64,000 nucleotides of DNA from Dactylis glomerata (Eukaryota; Streptophyta; Magnoliopsida; Poales; Poaceae), in contig QXEO01001034.1 of NCBI GenBank assembly GCA_007115705.1, forward strand, positions 4,386,212 to 4,450,211, in the 5' to 3' direction. The notes under the pieces are model-generated. The model saw only the letters and a program-made list of their open reading frames with translations, was not told where the DNA came from and made no database searches. The position numbers and the translations under genes were made by a program. Below are positions 49,198 through 60,158 of this stretch, piece by piece. Position 1 is the stretch's first letter. The number at the start of each line of letters is the position of its first letter.

Positions 49198-51669
49198 TCA
49201 TTGCTTGGTTTTAGGTCCCCATTTTTCAATGGGTCCTCTTTTGTTAGCAACAAGGGTCTTTGGAACCCAAATAGACCATGCAACATAACCATCATTTGGA
49301 CCAACATATTTTGCATAAACATCACCATAATAATCACGAAATAAAACATAGTGAGGGTTAGCAAATCCCGCATGATCATCATGAGTGGCTTTGCCACTCA
49401 CAATAGGATCCTTCTTTGCTTGAGCGGGCTTGGTCTTCTTTTTCTTGTTGTTCTTCTTCTTCTTCTTTGAGACATAGCCAATCCCCGTTTTATCACCAAA
49501 TGCCTTTTGCTTACTCAAAAGGTCATTCAAGTTTTTCTCACCAATGGGAATGGAGGACTTGGCAAGCTCATCTTTCAACCTAGCATTTTCTTCAATAACA
49601 TTTGCATGATCACAAGTAGAAGTAGAAGAACTAGGCACATTATTCTTAGTCAATTGAATTTGAAGTTGTTCATGTGACTTGGTAAGAATAGAGTGTTCAC
49701 CTTTCAAGGCCTTGTGAGCCTTGTCAAGATCTTCTAAATCCTTAACAAGTATATCATGACCAACACCAAATTCAACTTTTTCCTTTTTGAGCATATTTAC
49801 TTTAGCACGAGCATGATCTCGCTCTTTAATGAGTTTGGAAACAACTTCATTATTAGATTCCTCAATGGAATCGAGCTTCTCTTCAAGAGTTGCTCGTTCC
49901 TCTTGCTCTTCTTCAAGAGACTCGGTTAGTGAGGCAATATCTTGAGCATATTCTCTTTCAAGCCTCATTTGTTCATCTAGTTTTTCAAGAGTTTTACCAT
50001 ATTGGCTCAATAGACGTTCAAAGTGAATCTTATGAACACCATCTACACTAGACACATAGTCATCAAAAGCAATAATTTCTTCCTTTACTCTAAGACTAGC
50101 AAGATCATTCAAGGAAGCATCATTTGTCTTAGAGGAAGAGAAAGATGTGGGTGATACCTCGGAAGACTTGGCCATAAGGCACTTGACGTTCTTGACAAGA
50201 GAGTCCTCATTGGGGGATTCAAAGAGTGATGTGGAGGAAGTTGAGGTGGTTGCCATTGCGGCCATCTCACTAGTTGTAGTTTCTTCTTCTTCACTCTCAC
50301 TTGCGGAGTACTCTTCTTGAGTCAAGAACACAAACTTTGGTTGTTTCTTCTTTGGTCCACCCTTCTTCACAAATGGCTTCTTGGATGGTGACTTGGTCTT
50401 GCTTTTGAAGATGAGCTTTCCACCATGGTCTTCTCTCTTCTCATAAGGGCACTCGGCAACAAAGTGAAATCTATCATTGCAATTGTAGCAAGTCCTCACC
50501 CTTTGACCATTGTTGTCATTCCTTTGATAGCCACTTGACTTGCTTCTTCTTTGATTGTCTTCTTTAGCCTTGTGTGGATCAACCCAAAAGGTTTTTCCAT
50601 AGAAGGCCATGTGCTCATTGTACTCATGCCTTATGTCCTCGGGACACATCTCTAGTCTTGCTTCAATATTCGCTTGAAGAGGAACCTCTTTATCAACCAC
50701 ACTTGCTTTCAATGCAAGATTAGAGCTTCTTTGCATTCCTATGGCACGGGCACGGGCATCTTCCGCATTTTGTGCGGAAACCTTGTAGGCTTGAATCTGT
50801 TGCATCACTTGATTGGAGGTCATCTCATTGAAGTTGTGCTTTCCTTGAACACTCTTCACATCCGCGGGCTCATATGGAGTGAGAGCAAGAATGTACTTCA
50901 TCTTGATCCACTCATCATCAATATGGTGAGCACCGAGGTTCTTGAAGGTGGTAGCAATAGCCTTGAGTCTTCTATACATCTCTTGATGATCCTCACCATC
51001 CATCATGAAGAAACCCTCCGCTTGATTTGAGAAGGCAATATATCTTGTTTTCTTCATGCTCTCGTTGCCAACAAAGACGTCGGAGAGTCCTTGCCAAGCT
51101 TCTTTGGCGGTGGAGAAGTGTTGGATGTGAGGCAAGTCCTTGGATCCCACGGCGACTTGAATCATGTGAAGAGCGGTAGCATTGAGTTGGCTATCGACCG
51201 TCTCTCTTCTTGTCATGTTGTGGGGATCCACGGCCTTGAATCCTTCCTCAACGATCCTCCAAAGCTCGATGCAAGAACTGCGCATATGAGAGATCATTTG
51301 ATATTGCCATTGACCAAAGTTTAATGCATCAAGCTTAGGCGGATCACCTCTATGGTTAATATGAGGATGAGGAACTGGCGGGTCGGGTGAATACCAATGT
51401 GGGTATTCACCTTTCCTGTCGGCCTTGGTGGAAGACTTAGCATCGCCATTTTTGTCGGCACCCTCCTCTTCTATCCCCACATTCTCCACTTGTGGAGTAG
51501 CGGGTTTTTCCGGAGGTGGAGACGCATTAGCAGTTTTAGCTTGCATGAGTTGCGCCATCATTTTACGCAACTCACTTATTTGAGATGTCATGGAAGCCAT
51601 GGATGATTCCAAAGATTTGAACTCACCCATGGAAACTTGACCCGAGCCCTCACTAGGTGAAGTTTCCAT
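49198..51669 (-). CDS. Copia gag with zinc knuckle and coiled coil
   Basis: 823 residues from the ATG at 51669, 50 bases after the LTR. Residues ~110-330 form the UBN2-type gag domain (LDALNFGQWQYQMISHMRSS, HFSTAKEAWQGLSDVF, YRRLKAIATTFKNLGAHHI). A CCHC zinc knuckle (CYNCNDRFHFVAEC) lies near residue 405, then Lys-rich and Ser/Thr-rich linkers. A long Glu/Leu-rich coiled coil spans roughly 535-700 and a poly-Lys block (KKKKKNNKKKKTK) lies near 745. The size and coiled coil fit SIRE-type gags, which are longer than those of other Copia lineages. The frame is intact and ends at TGA (49200-49198), out of frame with pol. Confidence 0.88.
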   Translation of the reverse strand: METSPSEGSGQVSMGEFKSLESSMASMTSQISELRKMMAQLMQAKTANASPPPEKPATPQVENVGIEEEGADKNGDAKSSTKADRKGEYPHWYSPDPPVPHPHINHRGDPPKLDALNFGQWQYQMISHMRSSCIELWRIVEEGFKAVDPHNMTRRETVDSQLNATALHMIQVAVGSKDLPHIQHFSTAKEAWQGLSDVFVGNESMKKTRYIAFSNQAEGFFMMDGEDHQEMYRRLKAIATTFKNLGAHHIDDEWIKMKYILALTPYEPADVKSVQGKHNFNEMTSNQVMQQIQAYKVSAQNAEDARARAIGMQRSSNLALKASVVDKEVPLQANIEARLEMCPEDIRHEYNEHMAFYGKTFWVDPHKAKEDNQRRSKSSGYQRNDNNGQRVRTCYNCNDRFHFVAECPYEKREDHGGKLIFKSKTKSPSKKPFVKKGGPKKKQPKFVFLTQEEYSASESEEEETTTSEMAAMATTSTSSTSLFESPNEDSLVKNVKCLMAKSSEVSPTSFSSSKTNDASLNDLASLRVKEEIIAFDDYVSSVDGVHKIHFERLLSQYGKTLEKLDEQMRLEREYAQDIASLTESLEEEQEERATLEEKLDSIEESNNEVVSKLIKERDHARAKVNMLKKEKVEFGVGHDILVKDLEDLDKAHKALKGEHSILTKSHEQLQIQLTKNNVPSSSTSTCDHANVIEENARLKDELAKSSIPIGEKNLNDLLSKQKAFGDKTGIGYVSKKKKKNNKKKKTKPAQAKKDPIVSGKATHDDHAGFANPHYVLFRDYYGDVYAKYVGPNDGYVAWSIWVPKTLVANKRGPIEKWGPKTKQ

Positions 51670-51704
51670 ACTCTTAGGCGGTTAAGCCCGAAATAAGAGC
51701 CGAG

Positions 51705-51716
51705 GCTCTGATACCA
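51705..51716 (-). other. Primer binding site of the Copia element
   Basis: Minus strand TGGTATCAGAGC, complementary to the 3' end of initiator tRNA-Met, two bases from the LTR end at 51719. Confidence 0.92.
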
Positions 51717-51718
51717 AT

Positions 51719-52892
51719 TGAACGGATCGTATGGGCACCTAGAGGAGGGGGGGGGTGAATAGGTGCTACTCAAATTTTAGTTCTTTTTCAATTTAGGCTT
51801 GACACAAAGGTAAATTCTCTAGATATGCAACTAAGGTGAATTTACCTATATGTCAACTAGCAAGCTAACCAAGATACAATATATAAAGGCAATAAAGGAT
51901 AGAGGTAACCGAGAGTGGAGCACGCGGAGACACGGATGTAATTCCCGTAGTTCCTTCCTTTTTAGAGGAAGTACGTCTACGTTGGAGGGGTGTGGTTGCC
52001 ACAAAGGCCTAACCAACGCCACAAAGGCTCACCCTATTCTCCGGTGCAAGCTTCCGCCACAAAGGCCTAGCTCACTTTCCACTAAGGGATTCCTCAAGGC
52101 GGAACCGGCCTTTACAATCTTGGGGCACGCATCCACAACCGAATTGGAGGCTCCCAAGCACAACACAATGCTGTCAAACAACAAGTAGCACTATATCAAA
52201 TACACAAACAAGGTCTTGGGACACAAGGGAACCCAAGACACAAGGGCCCTCAAGCAAATGAGAGGGGAAATCAAATCGCTTCGGTGAGGATGTAGAGGAA
52301 GGTCTTCTCCTTCGATTCTCCAAAGATCAAGAGCTTTGGTGGGTTGAGGGAGGAGATCTAGTTGAATTGGTGGCTCAACAATGGTGGTGTTCTTCAATTT
52401 GGTCGAGCTGCCCGTTGGAGAAGAAGAGGGGGGTATTTATACCCCCCCAAAATATCTGACCGTTGCCAGCCAGGAAGTCCGGCTATAGCCGGAGATAAGT
52501 CCGGCTAAAGCCGGCCACACCGGCTAAAGCCGGCCTCAGACCGGCTATAGCCGGCCTGAAATATCCGGCCTAGCCGGAAATAGCCGGACAAATAGCCGGT
52601 TGAGTCCAGAGGCGCAGGGCCTCTCTCGAAAACGAGCAGTCCGGCTATAGCCGGTCTGGGACCGGCTAAAGCCGGCCTTCCTGGCCAACATTTATCTGAA
52701 ACTTCTCCCAGAGCTGATTTTCACCATTTCCTCAATAATTTCCTTTGGGCAATATTAAATATCAAGTATAATATAGGAAACCCAATATCTTGTGCTAGAA
52801 CATAATAAAATCCTGCAAAGCATAATCATACATTAATAGATAATGTATTGTTAACAAACGCCAAAATCAATTAGGCGGGAAATGCTCTTTCA
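51719..52892 (-). repeat. 5' LTR of the Copia element
   Basis: 1174 bp. It carries one more palindrome unit than the other LTR: the 19 bases CCACACCGGCTAAAGCCGG at about 52515-52533. Otherwise nearly identical. Confidence 0.95.
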
Positions 52893-52897
52893 GTTGT

Positions 52898-55659
52898 GCC
52901 AAGAGAAGCCTCTAATTTGAGCGAGGTAAGATTTGGGGATGTTGCTGTCCTGAAACTGTTTTTAGTGCTGCACCGTAAAAATTCGTGAAGATTCTATGTA
53001 TATCTTTTGGACCTGCGATTTCTTGTGCATATGCCCCAGGTTATATCCAAACTTTCATTAGTTGAACACTTTTTGATTTGAGCAACAGAAAATACCTCAA
53101 AAATTCGACCTTTTTCAGCTGTTCTGTTTTGACAGATTTCTGCCAATATTTGTATTTGCCGCTTTATCGCTTTGTTTTTGAGTTCTTTTGATCACGGCAC
53201 TTTTGGGGAAGTTGCTACAGTAGTATATACTTTATATTTGGTGGTTTTGAGTTGAAACCTGAAGCAAAAAGGGTTGATTCATTACTATGCTTACATTAAT
53301 GTTGCTAATAGAATTGTGTTTAGTTTTGTATGAAGGAAGTTTTCAAGTGTAGGGATTGGAGAATGATGAGATGAGATGAAGAATGGACAAAAGCTCAAGC
53401 TTGGGGATGTCACCCCAAGAAACACCCAAGAAGTACAAGCGTCAAAGCTTGGGGATGCCCCCGAGGCACCCCCTTCTTCATCGGCAAAAATCAGGTCACC
53501 TTTCAAGACACTATATTTTTATTGCTTCATGCACTATGTGTTTTCTTGGAGCATCAGTTGTTTTTATTTTCAGTATTAGTTTAGTTTAGTTTGCTGCAAT
53601 AAATGGTTAGATCACATCATGTTTCTTTTGGAGGAGATGAACTCGCTTTTCATTTGCCAAGAACACTCTAGTTTTCACTATTATCGTTTAATGAGTGTTC
53701 TCTTTTTCTGCTACTGCGTTTAGCTTGCATTTTTCACCTTGATTTTTGTTCAGATCTTGTTATATCTTTGCATCAAGGTGTATTTTTGCCTCTGATATTT
53801 ATTGGTTTTCATCAAAAGAGGTGTTTATAAAAAGTTCGAATGGTGTTGGAAAAGAGAAAAAGCTTTATGCAAAAAAGTGGTACAAGAAGGAGCTTGTGTA
53901 GACTGCGGCTTAGGATTTTTCATGTCATGCTTGATGTCTTTTTGATAGTATGCTTAGTGGTTTTGCTATAGCATGACTTGTCTCAAATAACTGAGATTGC
54001 TTAATGAGCCTTTGAAAAAATCATGCGTTGTTTTTATTGTTTGGAAGCATTATTTTGGTTTTCTCCTTGATGCTTTATTTGGGTTGACTTGGCGCATGCT
54101 CACACATGTTAGACTCATACAAAGTCGCCAATAGCCTCTATGATCATTTAGTTTTTGACTTTTGATGCCATCTTATGCTTCTTTTAATGTCGCTTTGTCG
54201 CTTTGCATGATTATGGCCATTATTGCTCTCTTAGTTGGTCGCTCCCAGTCTTTTGCTAGCCCTCGCCTTGTACTGAGTATGAGCTCTACTCGTGCATCCA
54301 ACTCCTAAAAACCAAAGTTTTCCAAAGTGTCCACCATACATACCTACTAGCAATTTGCTATTCCAAGTAAATTTGACTTGCTTTTATCTACTCTTCAAAT
54401 TAAACTCTTACCAGTGTTTTGCGAAAATTGGTCAGTAAAGCTCTCACGAACCGGAAGGCACACTTTACTTTTTCTCATTCTTAAAAATTTGACATTGTGG
54501 TCTCTTATGTTGAGTTGTTATGCTTGCAAGTTGTAAGTTGGATACTAGCCCATCCATACTGTCATGGGGCAAGCTTTCAACATTGCACTTCTTACTTGAG
54601 TTGATATCGTGATCTTTTGTTTATGGATGCCCGCGGTGTGAAATGAATTGGGAATCTTGCGGGGATCATGGAGTTTGTATATGTGTTAGGGAAACGCCTG
54701 GGCCGCCAATCTAAGCCATGGTGGAAATTTGCAGCATACCCATGGTGGACATTCGACGACGCATCTCACAATAAAAAGCTAAACAAATGGCAAATAAAAG
54801 AGATGTCGAGGTGTTCATTGTCTGCTTGTCCTGTCATTTTGATGTGGGCTTGTTCCATGTCATCGGGCACGGAGGTACCCCGTTGGCGGTTCTCAATGAT
54901 ACGTATATACTTACAATGACAAGAGCCTTGCTTGGGACTCTAAGTTGAGTAGCATGAGGTTTGGGTACTCGTATTCACGGGACACGAGGTTTTCAACTTA
55001 TGATTTGTCAAGCATATGCATCATAATTGTTCTCGCATTAACTCTAACCATTCAAGATGCTTATGATGGGGGCAATGAGAGCTCAAAGCCGGTAAGTACC
55101 ATAATTTTTAAAGGTTATAAAACTTGCAATCAATGCTTCCCTCCGCGAAGGGCCTTTCTTCTACTTTTATATTGAGTCACCACCTTCTATCTTTATGCAC
55201 CATTAAGAGAGCATAGTTGTCATTCTTAGTATAATGTGCATTGTCCCAAAGTTTTCATTGATTGATTCATATTGTTGGTTTCACTTGTTCTTAAATTACT
55301 TGTATCTAGTCGCCCTCTTAAACTTGAAGGTGTCCTATGCATTTATGTTTTGCTCTCCATGAAGGACAAGCTGAAAACCATTTGTATGTTTTTCCATATG
55401 ATTTGAACACACGTTTGACTTTCATTGTTTCATTATTCATGATCTTTTGTTTGTGTTCTTTTTCATGTTATAACATGATTGCTAAGTTTCTTATTGTCAA
55501 GATCATGTCTTTCATGCCTATGTTTTAAGTTCTTTGATCTCAACACTCAATGCTTTACCTATATGATCAAGATTGTGATGGTGCATGTCACCTCAAAAAT
55601 TATTTCTTTTGTTATCACTTACCTACTCGAGGACGAGTAGGAGTTAAGCTTGGGGATGC
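52898..55659 (+). mobile_element. 3' internal noncoding region of the inner Gypsy-like element
   Basis: Resumes after the Copia insertion. It contains a short ORF starting at 53383 (MDKSSSLGMSPQETPKKYKR) with two AGCTTGGGGATG motifs (53398-53409 and 53446-53457), and the true polypurine copy at 55647-55658 before the 3' LTR. No pol domains in any frame. Confidence 0.85.
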
Positions 55660-57199
55660 TGATACGTCTCAAACGTATCTATAATTTTTGATGCTCCATG
55701 CTTGTTTTTACACCATTTGCCTTGTGTTTCGTTACACTTCGTGGCGTTTTTATGCGATTTCCGAAACTAAACTATTGACAAGATGCCACAGTGCGAGTTC
55801 CCTGTTTTCTGCTGTTTTTGTGTTTCAGAAAAGCTACACAGGAAATATTCTCGGAATTGGACGAAACAAGTTTCAGAAGTCTTATTTTTGCCGGAAGCTT
55901 CCCGAAAACCGAAAGAGAGCCGAAGGGGGGCCAGAGGCCGCCCTCACACATAGGGGGCGCGGCCCAGCCCCTGGCCGTGCCCACCTGGTGTGAGGAGCCC
56001 CTGGTTGCCTCCTGACGACGCCCGTCGCCTATATAAAGCCTCGGGATGGAAAACCCTAAAGGAGTCGGCGAAATTTCCAGAACAGTTCCGCAGCGCCGCC
56101 GCCGTCGAAGACAAATTTTGGAGGACAGAAGTCTCTGTTCCGGCACCCTGCCGGGACGGGGAAGTGCCCCCGGAGCCATCTCCATCGGTCTCCATCGCCA
56201 TCTCCGCCGTCTCCATCAACCTCACCGCCATCTCCATCAACCTTGCTGTCTCCTATGATGAGGAGGGAGTAGTTCATCCCCGGGGCTGAGGGCTCTACCG
56301 GTAGCTATGTGGTTCACCTCTCTCTCCCATGATGTGATCTTTATGTGATCGTGAGCTTTGTATCATGTTGAATAAGTAGATGTTACTCTTCTTCATTATG
56401 TGTACTCTAGTGTTTTATTAAAGTAATCTATTCCTCCTGCCATGGTGTAACGGTGACAGTGCGTGCATCATGGTGGTACTTGGTCTAGGCTACGATTGTG
56501 ATCTCTTATGGATTATGAGAATAATTATCACTATGATAGTATTGAAGTGATCTATTCCTCCTTTCATGGTGTAATGTTGACAGTGTGTGCACCGTGTTAG
56601 TACTTGGTCTAAGTTGCAATAATATCTATCTTGAGTTGTGATTTGATTTGGATATCTCTATGAGTGGTGTTTGTCAAGTACTTGATGAACTTTGAGGAGT
56701 GCTTCGAAGCCCTACGCAATGATTAGTGTTATTCAATAGGAGAGTAATTCAGAGTACCATAGTGAAGAGAAGTTATCTATTGGTTCAATTATGTTATATT
56801 TGTTGGGAGTGTGTCCACTAGTGAAAGTATGATCCCTAGGCCTTGTTTCTAAGCTTTGCACACCGTTTACTTGCTGTTTTGTTACTTGTTTGCTTGCTGC
56901 CATTTTTATTCCAGATTGCATTTACTACTTATAATCATCCATACCACTTGTATTTCACTATCTCTTCGCCGAACTAGTGCACCTATACATCTGACAAGTG
57001 TATTGGGTGTGTTGGGGACACAAGAGACTTTCTGTATCGTAATTGCAGGGTTGTTTGAGAGGGATAGCTTTGACCTCTTCCTCCCTGAGTTTGATAAACC
57101 TTGGGTGATCCACTTAAGGGAAACTTGCTGCTGCTCTACAAACCTCTGCACTTGGAGGCCCAACACTGTCTACAAGAACAGAAGCGTGTGTAGACATCA
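55660..57199 (+). repeat. 3' LTR of the inner Gypsy-like element
   Basis: 1540 bp, TGATACGTCTCAAACG ... TAGACATCA, followed by the CTACT target duplication at 57200-57204. Confidence 0.93.
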
Positions 57200-57204
57200 C
57201 TACT

Positions 57205-58809
57205 GCAGTTGATGGACACAATTGGATGTTCCCTGTTGCTTATGGAGTTTGGAGGTTGAGTCAGAGGAAAGTTGGACTTGGTTTCTGCAGAATTTGCGCG
57301 ACCTTATAGGTCATCCACCAGGACTTGCTATCCACACAGACGCTTGCAAAGGTTTGGAGAGTGCACTAGAAGCAGTATTCCCTGGAGTGGAGCATAGGGA
57401 ATGTATGCGACACTTGGTACAAAATTTTACAAAGAAATTCAAGGGTAAAGTTTATACTGACAACCTATGGCCAGCTGCATACACATGCAGCATTAGGAAG
57501 CATCTGTTTCATTTGGAAGTGTTGTATAAACAAAAACCTGGGGTGAAGGAGTACTTGAATGAACATCATGGTAGGGTGTGGTCAAGAAGCCAATTCAATG
57601 AAATTTGCAAGGTAGACTATGTAACAAGTAACCTTGCGGAGAGTTTCAATGCAAAGGTCAAGTCATTGAAAGGGCTTATGCTATCGCAAATATTTGATAA
57701 GATTAGGCAGATGATCATGATAAAGATCGATCTGCGTCAAAGAATTGCAGCCACAAAATGTTGGCCATCTCATGATCCCATCTTTGATTAAGTCTTTGCA
57801 TGCCAGGGCAAAACAATTGAAGATGGAATGCATCAGAAAAGGAATGGAGGCCGAGGTAACCTACACTGACAGTAAAAATAGGCAGTGGAGGTATCCAGTG
57901 AGTTTGGTTGATAGGACATGCCATTGTAGGCGATGGCGGATCCGTGGGATACCCTGCATACACGCATTGTTTTTCATGAGTGTTATAGCGGGTGCAGAAG
58001 GTGAAGTTGATCAGTATGTGTCAGAGTATTTCTCTGTTGCCAAATTTAGGGCTGCATATGCTATGAATGTTCCTACCTTGTTGGGAAAAGACCAATGGAT
58101 GAAAGTCGATCCAGGCTTCAAACTGTACTCTCCAGTTTTGACTAGACCGGCAGGTAGGCCGAGGAAGAATAGGATCAGAGCTAGTGCAGAGGGTGGTGCA
58201 CCGATTCGACGACGTAAGTGCAAACATTGTGGAACCCCTGGACACATTGCTAGGCTTTGTAAAAATCCAGTTGACCCAGCTTTTGGAATGGAAGATCAGG
58301 CGGGAGCAGCAAATGCAGAGGAGAATGAAGCAGCAATTCAACATGAGGAGATTGAAGCAATGAATCGAGAGCTTCTTGAACCGATGGATCGAGAGCTGCT
58401 TGAACCGATGGATCGAGAGCTGCTTGAACCAATGGATCGAGAGCTGCTTGAACAGATGAATCGAGAGCTGCTTGAACCGATGGATCGAGAGGAGAGGGAA
58501 CAGATGGATCTAGAGGCCGTTGAAGCAATGCATAGACAGCTGAGTGAAGGAATTGATCGAGAGCTGGGTAAACCCATGGATCAAGAGCAGATTGTAGAAG
58601 CAAGGGAAGAAAGTGCATTAGAAGAAAGAGCACAAGCTTCGTATGATATGGATGTCTCGGTCTTGGCACAACCCGAAGAGAAGAAGAAGAAGAACAAGAA
58701 AGAGGGCAAAAGGAAGGTAGACACCGGTAATATCCCTGGTAGGGTTACCCGGAGTAAGGTGGTGGACCCAGCGAGTCACACCAGGAGCAAGAGAAAGATT
58801 TTATTTTGA
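57205..58809 (+). pseudogene. MULE transposase, 3' part (catalytic core, SWIM and CCHC fingers)
   Basis: Continues the transposase after the insertion, beginning AVDGHNWMFPVAYGVW. The frame then shifts at about 57250-57254 (a G run one base short) and again near 57770, so the gene was damaged apart from the insertion. Visible parts: the second Asp in LAIHTDACKGLE, the third catalytic acid in VTSNLAESFNAKV, a SWIM zinc finger (CHCRRWRIRGIPCIH), a CCHC knuckle (CKHCGTPGHIARLC), then ten 8-residue repeats of the MDRELLEP type and a Lys-rich tail. The last frame (57745-58809) is open to the stop at 58809. Confidence 0.88.
58360..58599 (+). repeat. 24-bp coding minisatellite in the transposase
   Basis: Ten in-phase units starting ATGGATCGAGAG or variants (58360, 58384, 58408 and so on, every 24 bases), coding MDRELLEP-like octapeptides. 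The early units are most alike; later ones diverge. Confidence 0.9.
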
Positions 58810-58888
58810 ACAATTAATTTGAATGTATGTGTTATTGCAAGTTTTCTATGGTCATGCACCTCGAATAAGTTCATCGCTTAAGCCACAT

Positions 58889-59186
58889 TTATCATTTTCT
58901 AAGTGACTAAACTCAAAATATATAGTTTTGGGTTTAGTTTAATTCAAAAAAAATCAAAAAAATTCAAAACATGGTGGAACCTTCCCATGGAGCCTTGTTA
59001 TGTTACCTACAACCTAGAGAAATAATAATGGAAAAGGAAATTTATCATTTTCTAAGTGACTAAACTCAAAAAATATAGTTTTGGGTTTAGTTTAATTCAA
59101 AATAATTCAAAACATGGTGGAACCTTCCCATGGAGTCTTGTTATGTTACCTACAACCTAGAGAAATAATAATGGAAAAGGAAATAT
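58889..59186. repeat. Two-copy tandem repeat (period 153 bp)
   Basis: The block starting TCATTTTCTAAGTGACTAAA at 58892 recurs at 59045 with few changes. It lies just after the transposase stop codon in the MULE. Confidence 0.9.
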
Positions 59187-59439
59187 AGAGATATGAAGTT
59201 TTTCCAAAAACCACTTCCTAGTCCATGAGCTACTAGCTATGAAGATGCAGGGCTTTCTACTCAACGCACCTCCCAAATACCCACTATACTTACAAACTTT
59301 GTCCAAATGAGTCCAAATTCGTCACACTTGTGTATCTTTGAATTGCAAACAATATCACGTCGGCCAAAATGTACTATATTGTTCAAATAACACAATCTAA
59401 CAATTTTTATGCCAAAAGCTTCAATTTCCCTTACTCCCT

Positions 59440-59600
59440 TTATTATTTGGGTGCCCCTGTTTTCCTTAGTTTTACTCAGTTTTCCCCCTCCGGGTCCACT
59501 TGTTTTACTCAGTCCTACTCAGTTTTGCCCTTTCGATAAACATTTCCTCACTTTCCCCCTCTTAGTTCTACTCAGTTTTCCTCACTTGTACTCACTGGCT
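59440..59600 (+). repeat. Internal TIR-like stretch in the MULE
   Basis: Contains GGGTGCCCCTGTTTTCC and repeated TACTCAGTTTTCC blocks, echoing CGTGCCCCTATG and TACTCAATTTTCCCC of the left TIR in the same orientation. Clearly related in style but not a close copy. It could be a second transposon end. Confidence 0.5.
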
Positions 59601-59689
59601 GATCTCTGATTGGTCGAGATGTATGTCACACGGATCTTGGTTGGTTGATAGCTCAACGTACGCTTGCACCGTGGGATCATTTATGATCG

Positions 59690-60000
59690 GACGGCTTGTA
59701 TATATCTCTCTACCTCGATGGATGCATACGAAGAGAAGAGCAGAGCACATACCTACCAACCCTAGCAGTCGCATCTTCCTCTCTTACTCTGGCGGTCGCG
59801 GCGGCGCGGATCTGCAGCGTGCGTGCGTGCGTGCGGCGGCGCGGATATAACCGTGCGTGCGGCGGCACGGATCTAACCGTGCGTGTGGCCGCGCGGAACT
59901 GCAGCGTGTGGCGGCGCGGATCTAACCGTGCGGCGGCGTGGATCTAAGAGTGCCGGTGAGGATCTAAGAGTGTCGGTGAGGATCCAACCCTCAGAAATAG
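59690..60000 (+). repeat. GC-rich degenerate tandem repeats before the repeat ORF
   Basis: About seven imperfect units with GGCGGCGCGGATCTAACCGTG-like sequence (59790-59990), after a TATATAT box at 59699-59705. Probably the 5' UTR of the following ORF. Confidence 0.55.
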
Positions 60001-60158
60001 TTGAAATGTCTCTCTCTGTCTCACTTTCGTTTATCTTCTCAGATCTGTTGATGATGAAGAACACCAAGACGGTGGCCGTGCCGACAGTGCTCACCGATGC
60101 CAAGACGATTGAAGCCATCGCCTACAACATCGCTGCGACGGCGTAGATCCAGCCTTCA

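Larger units (their letters stand above)
41495..52892 (-). mobile_element. SIRE/Maximus-like Copia LTR retrotransposon, nearly intact
   Basis: 11.4 kb, minus orientation. Nearly identical LTRs (41495-42650 and 51719-52892), tRNA-Met PBS, PPT and 5-bp TSD are all present. Order on the minus strand: 5' LTR, gag (51669-49198), protease-integrase and RT-RNase H (49187-45816), extra spliced ORF (45057-43157), 3' LTR. The long gag with a coiled coil and the extra ORF after pol place it near the SIRE (Maximus) lineage. Breaks: gag and pol are in different frames with a stop before pol, and a TGA lies between integrase and reverse transcriptase. Confidence 0.93.
37136..57199 (+). mobile_element. Non-autonomous gag-only Gypsy-like LTR retrotransposon (with a Copia element inside)
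   Basis: Two LTRs (37136-38676 and 55660-57199) flanked by CTACT. Internal DNA is 38677-41489 plus 52898-55659, about 5.6 kb without the Copia insertion. It holds a gag-like ORF only; no protease, reverse transcriptase, integrase or RNase H is visible, so it would depend on enzymes from another element. The PBS type and gag style suggest an Athila-related Ty3/Gypsy origin; this assignment is tentative. Confidence 0.9.
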
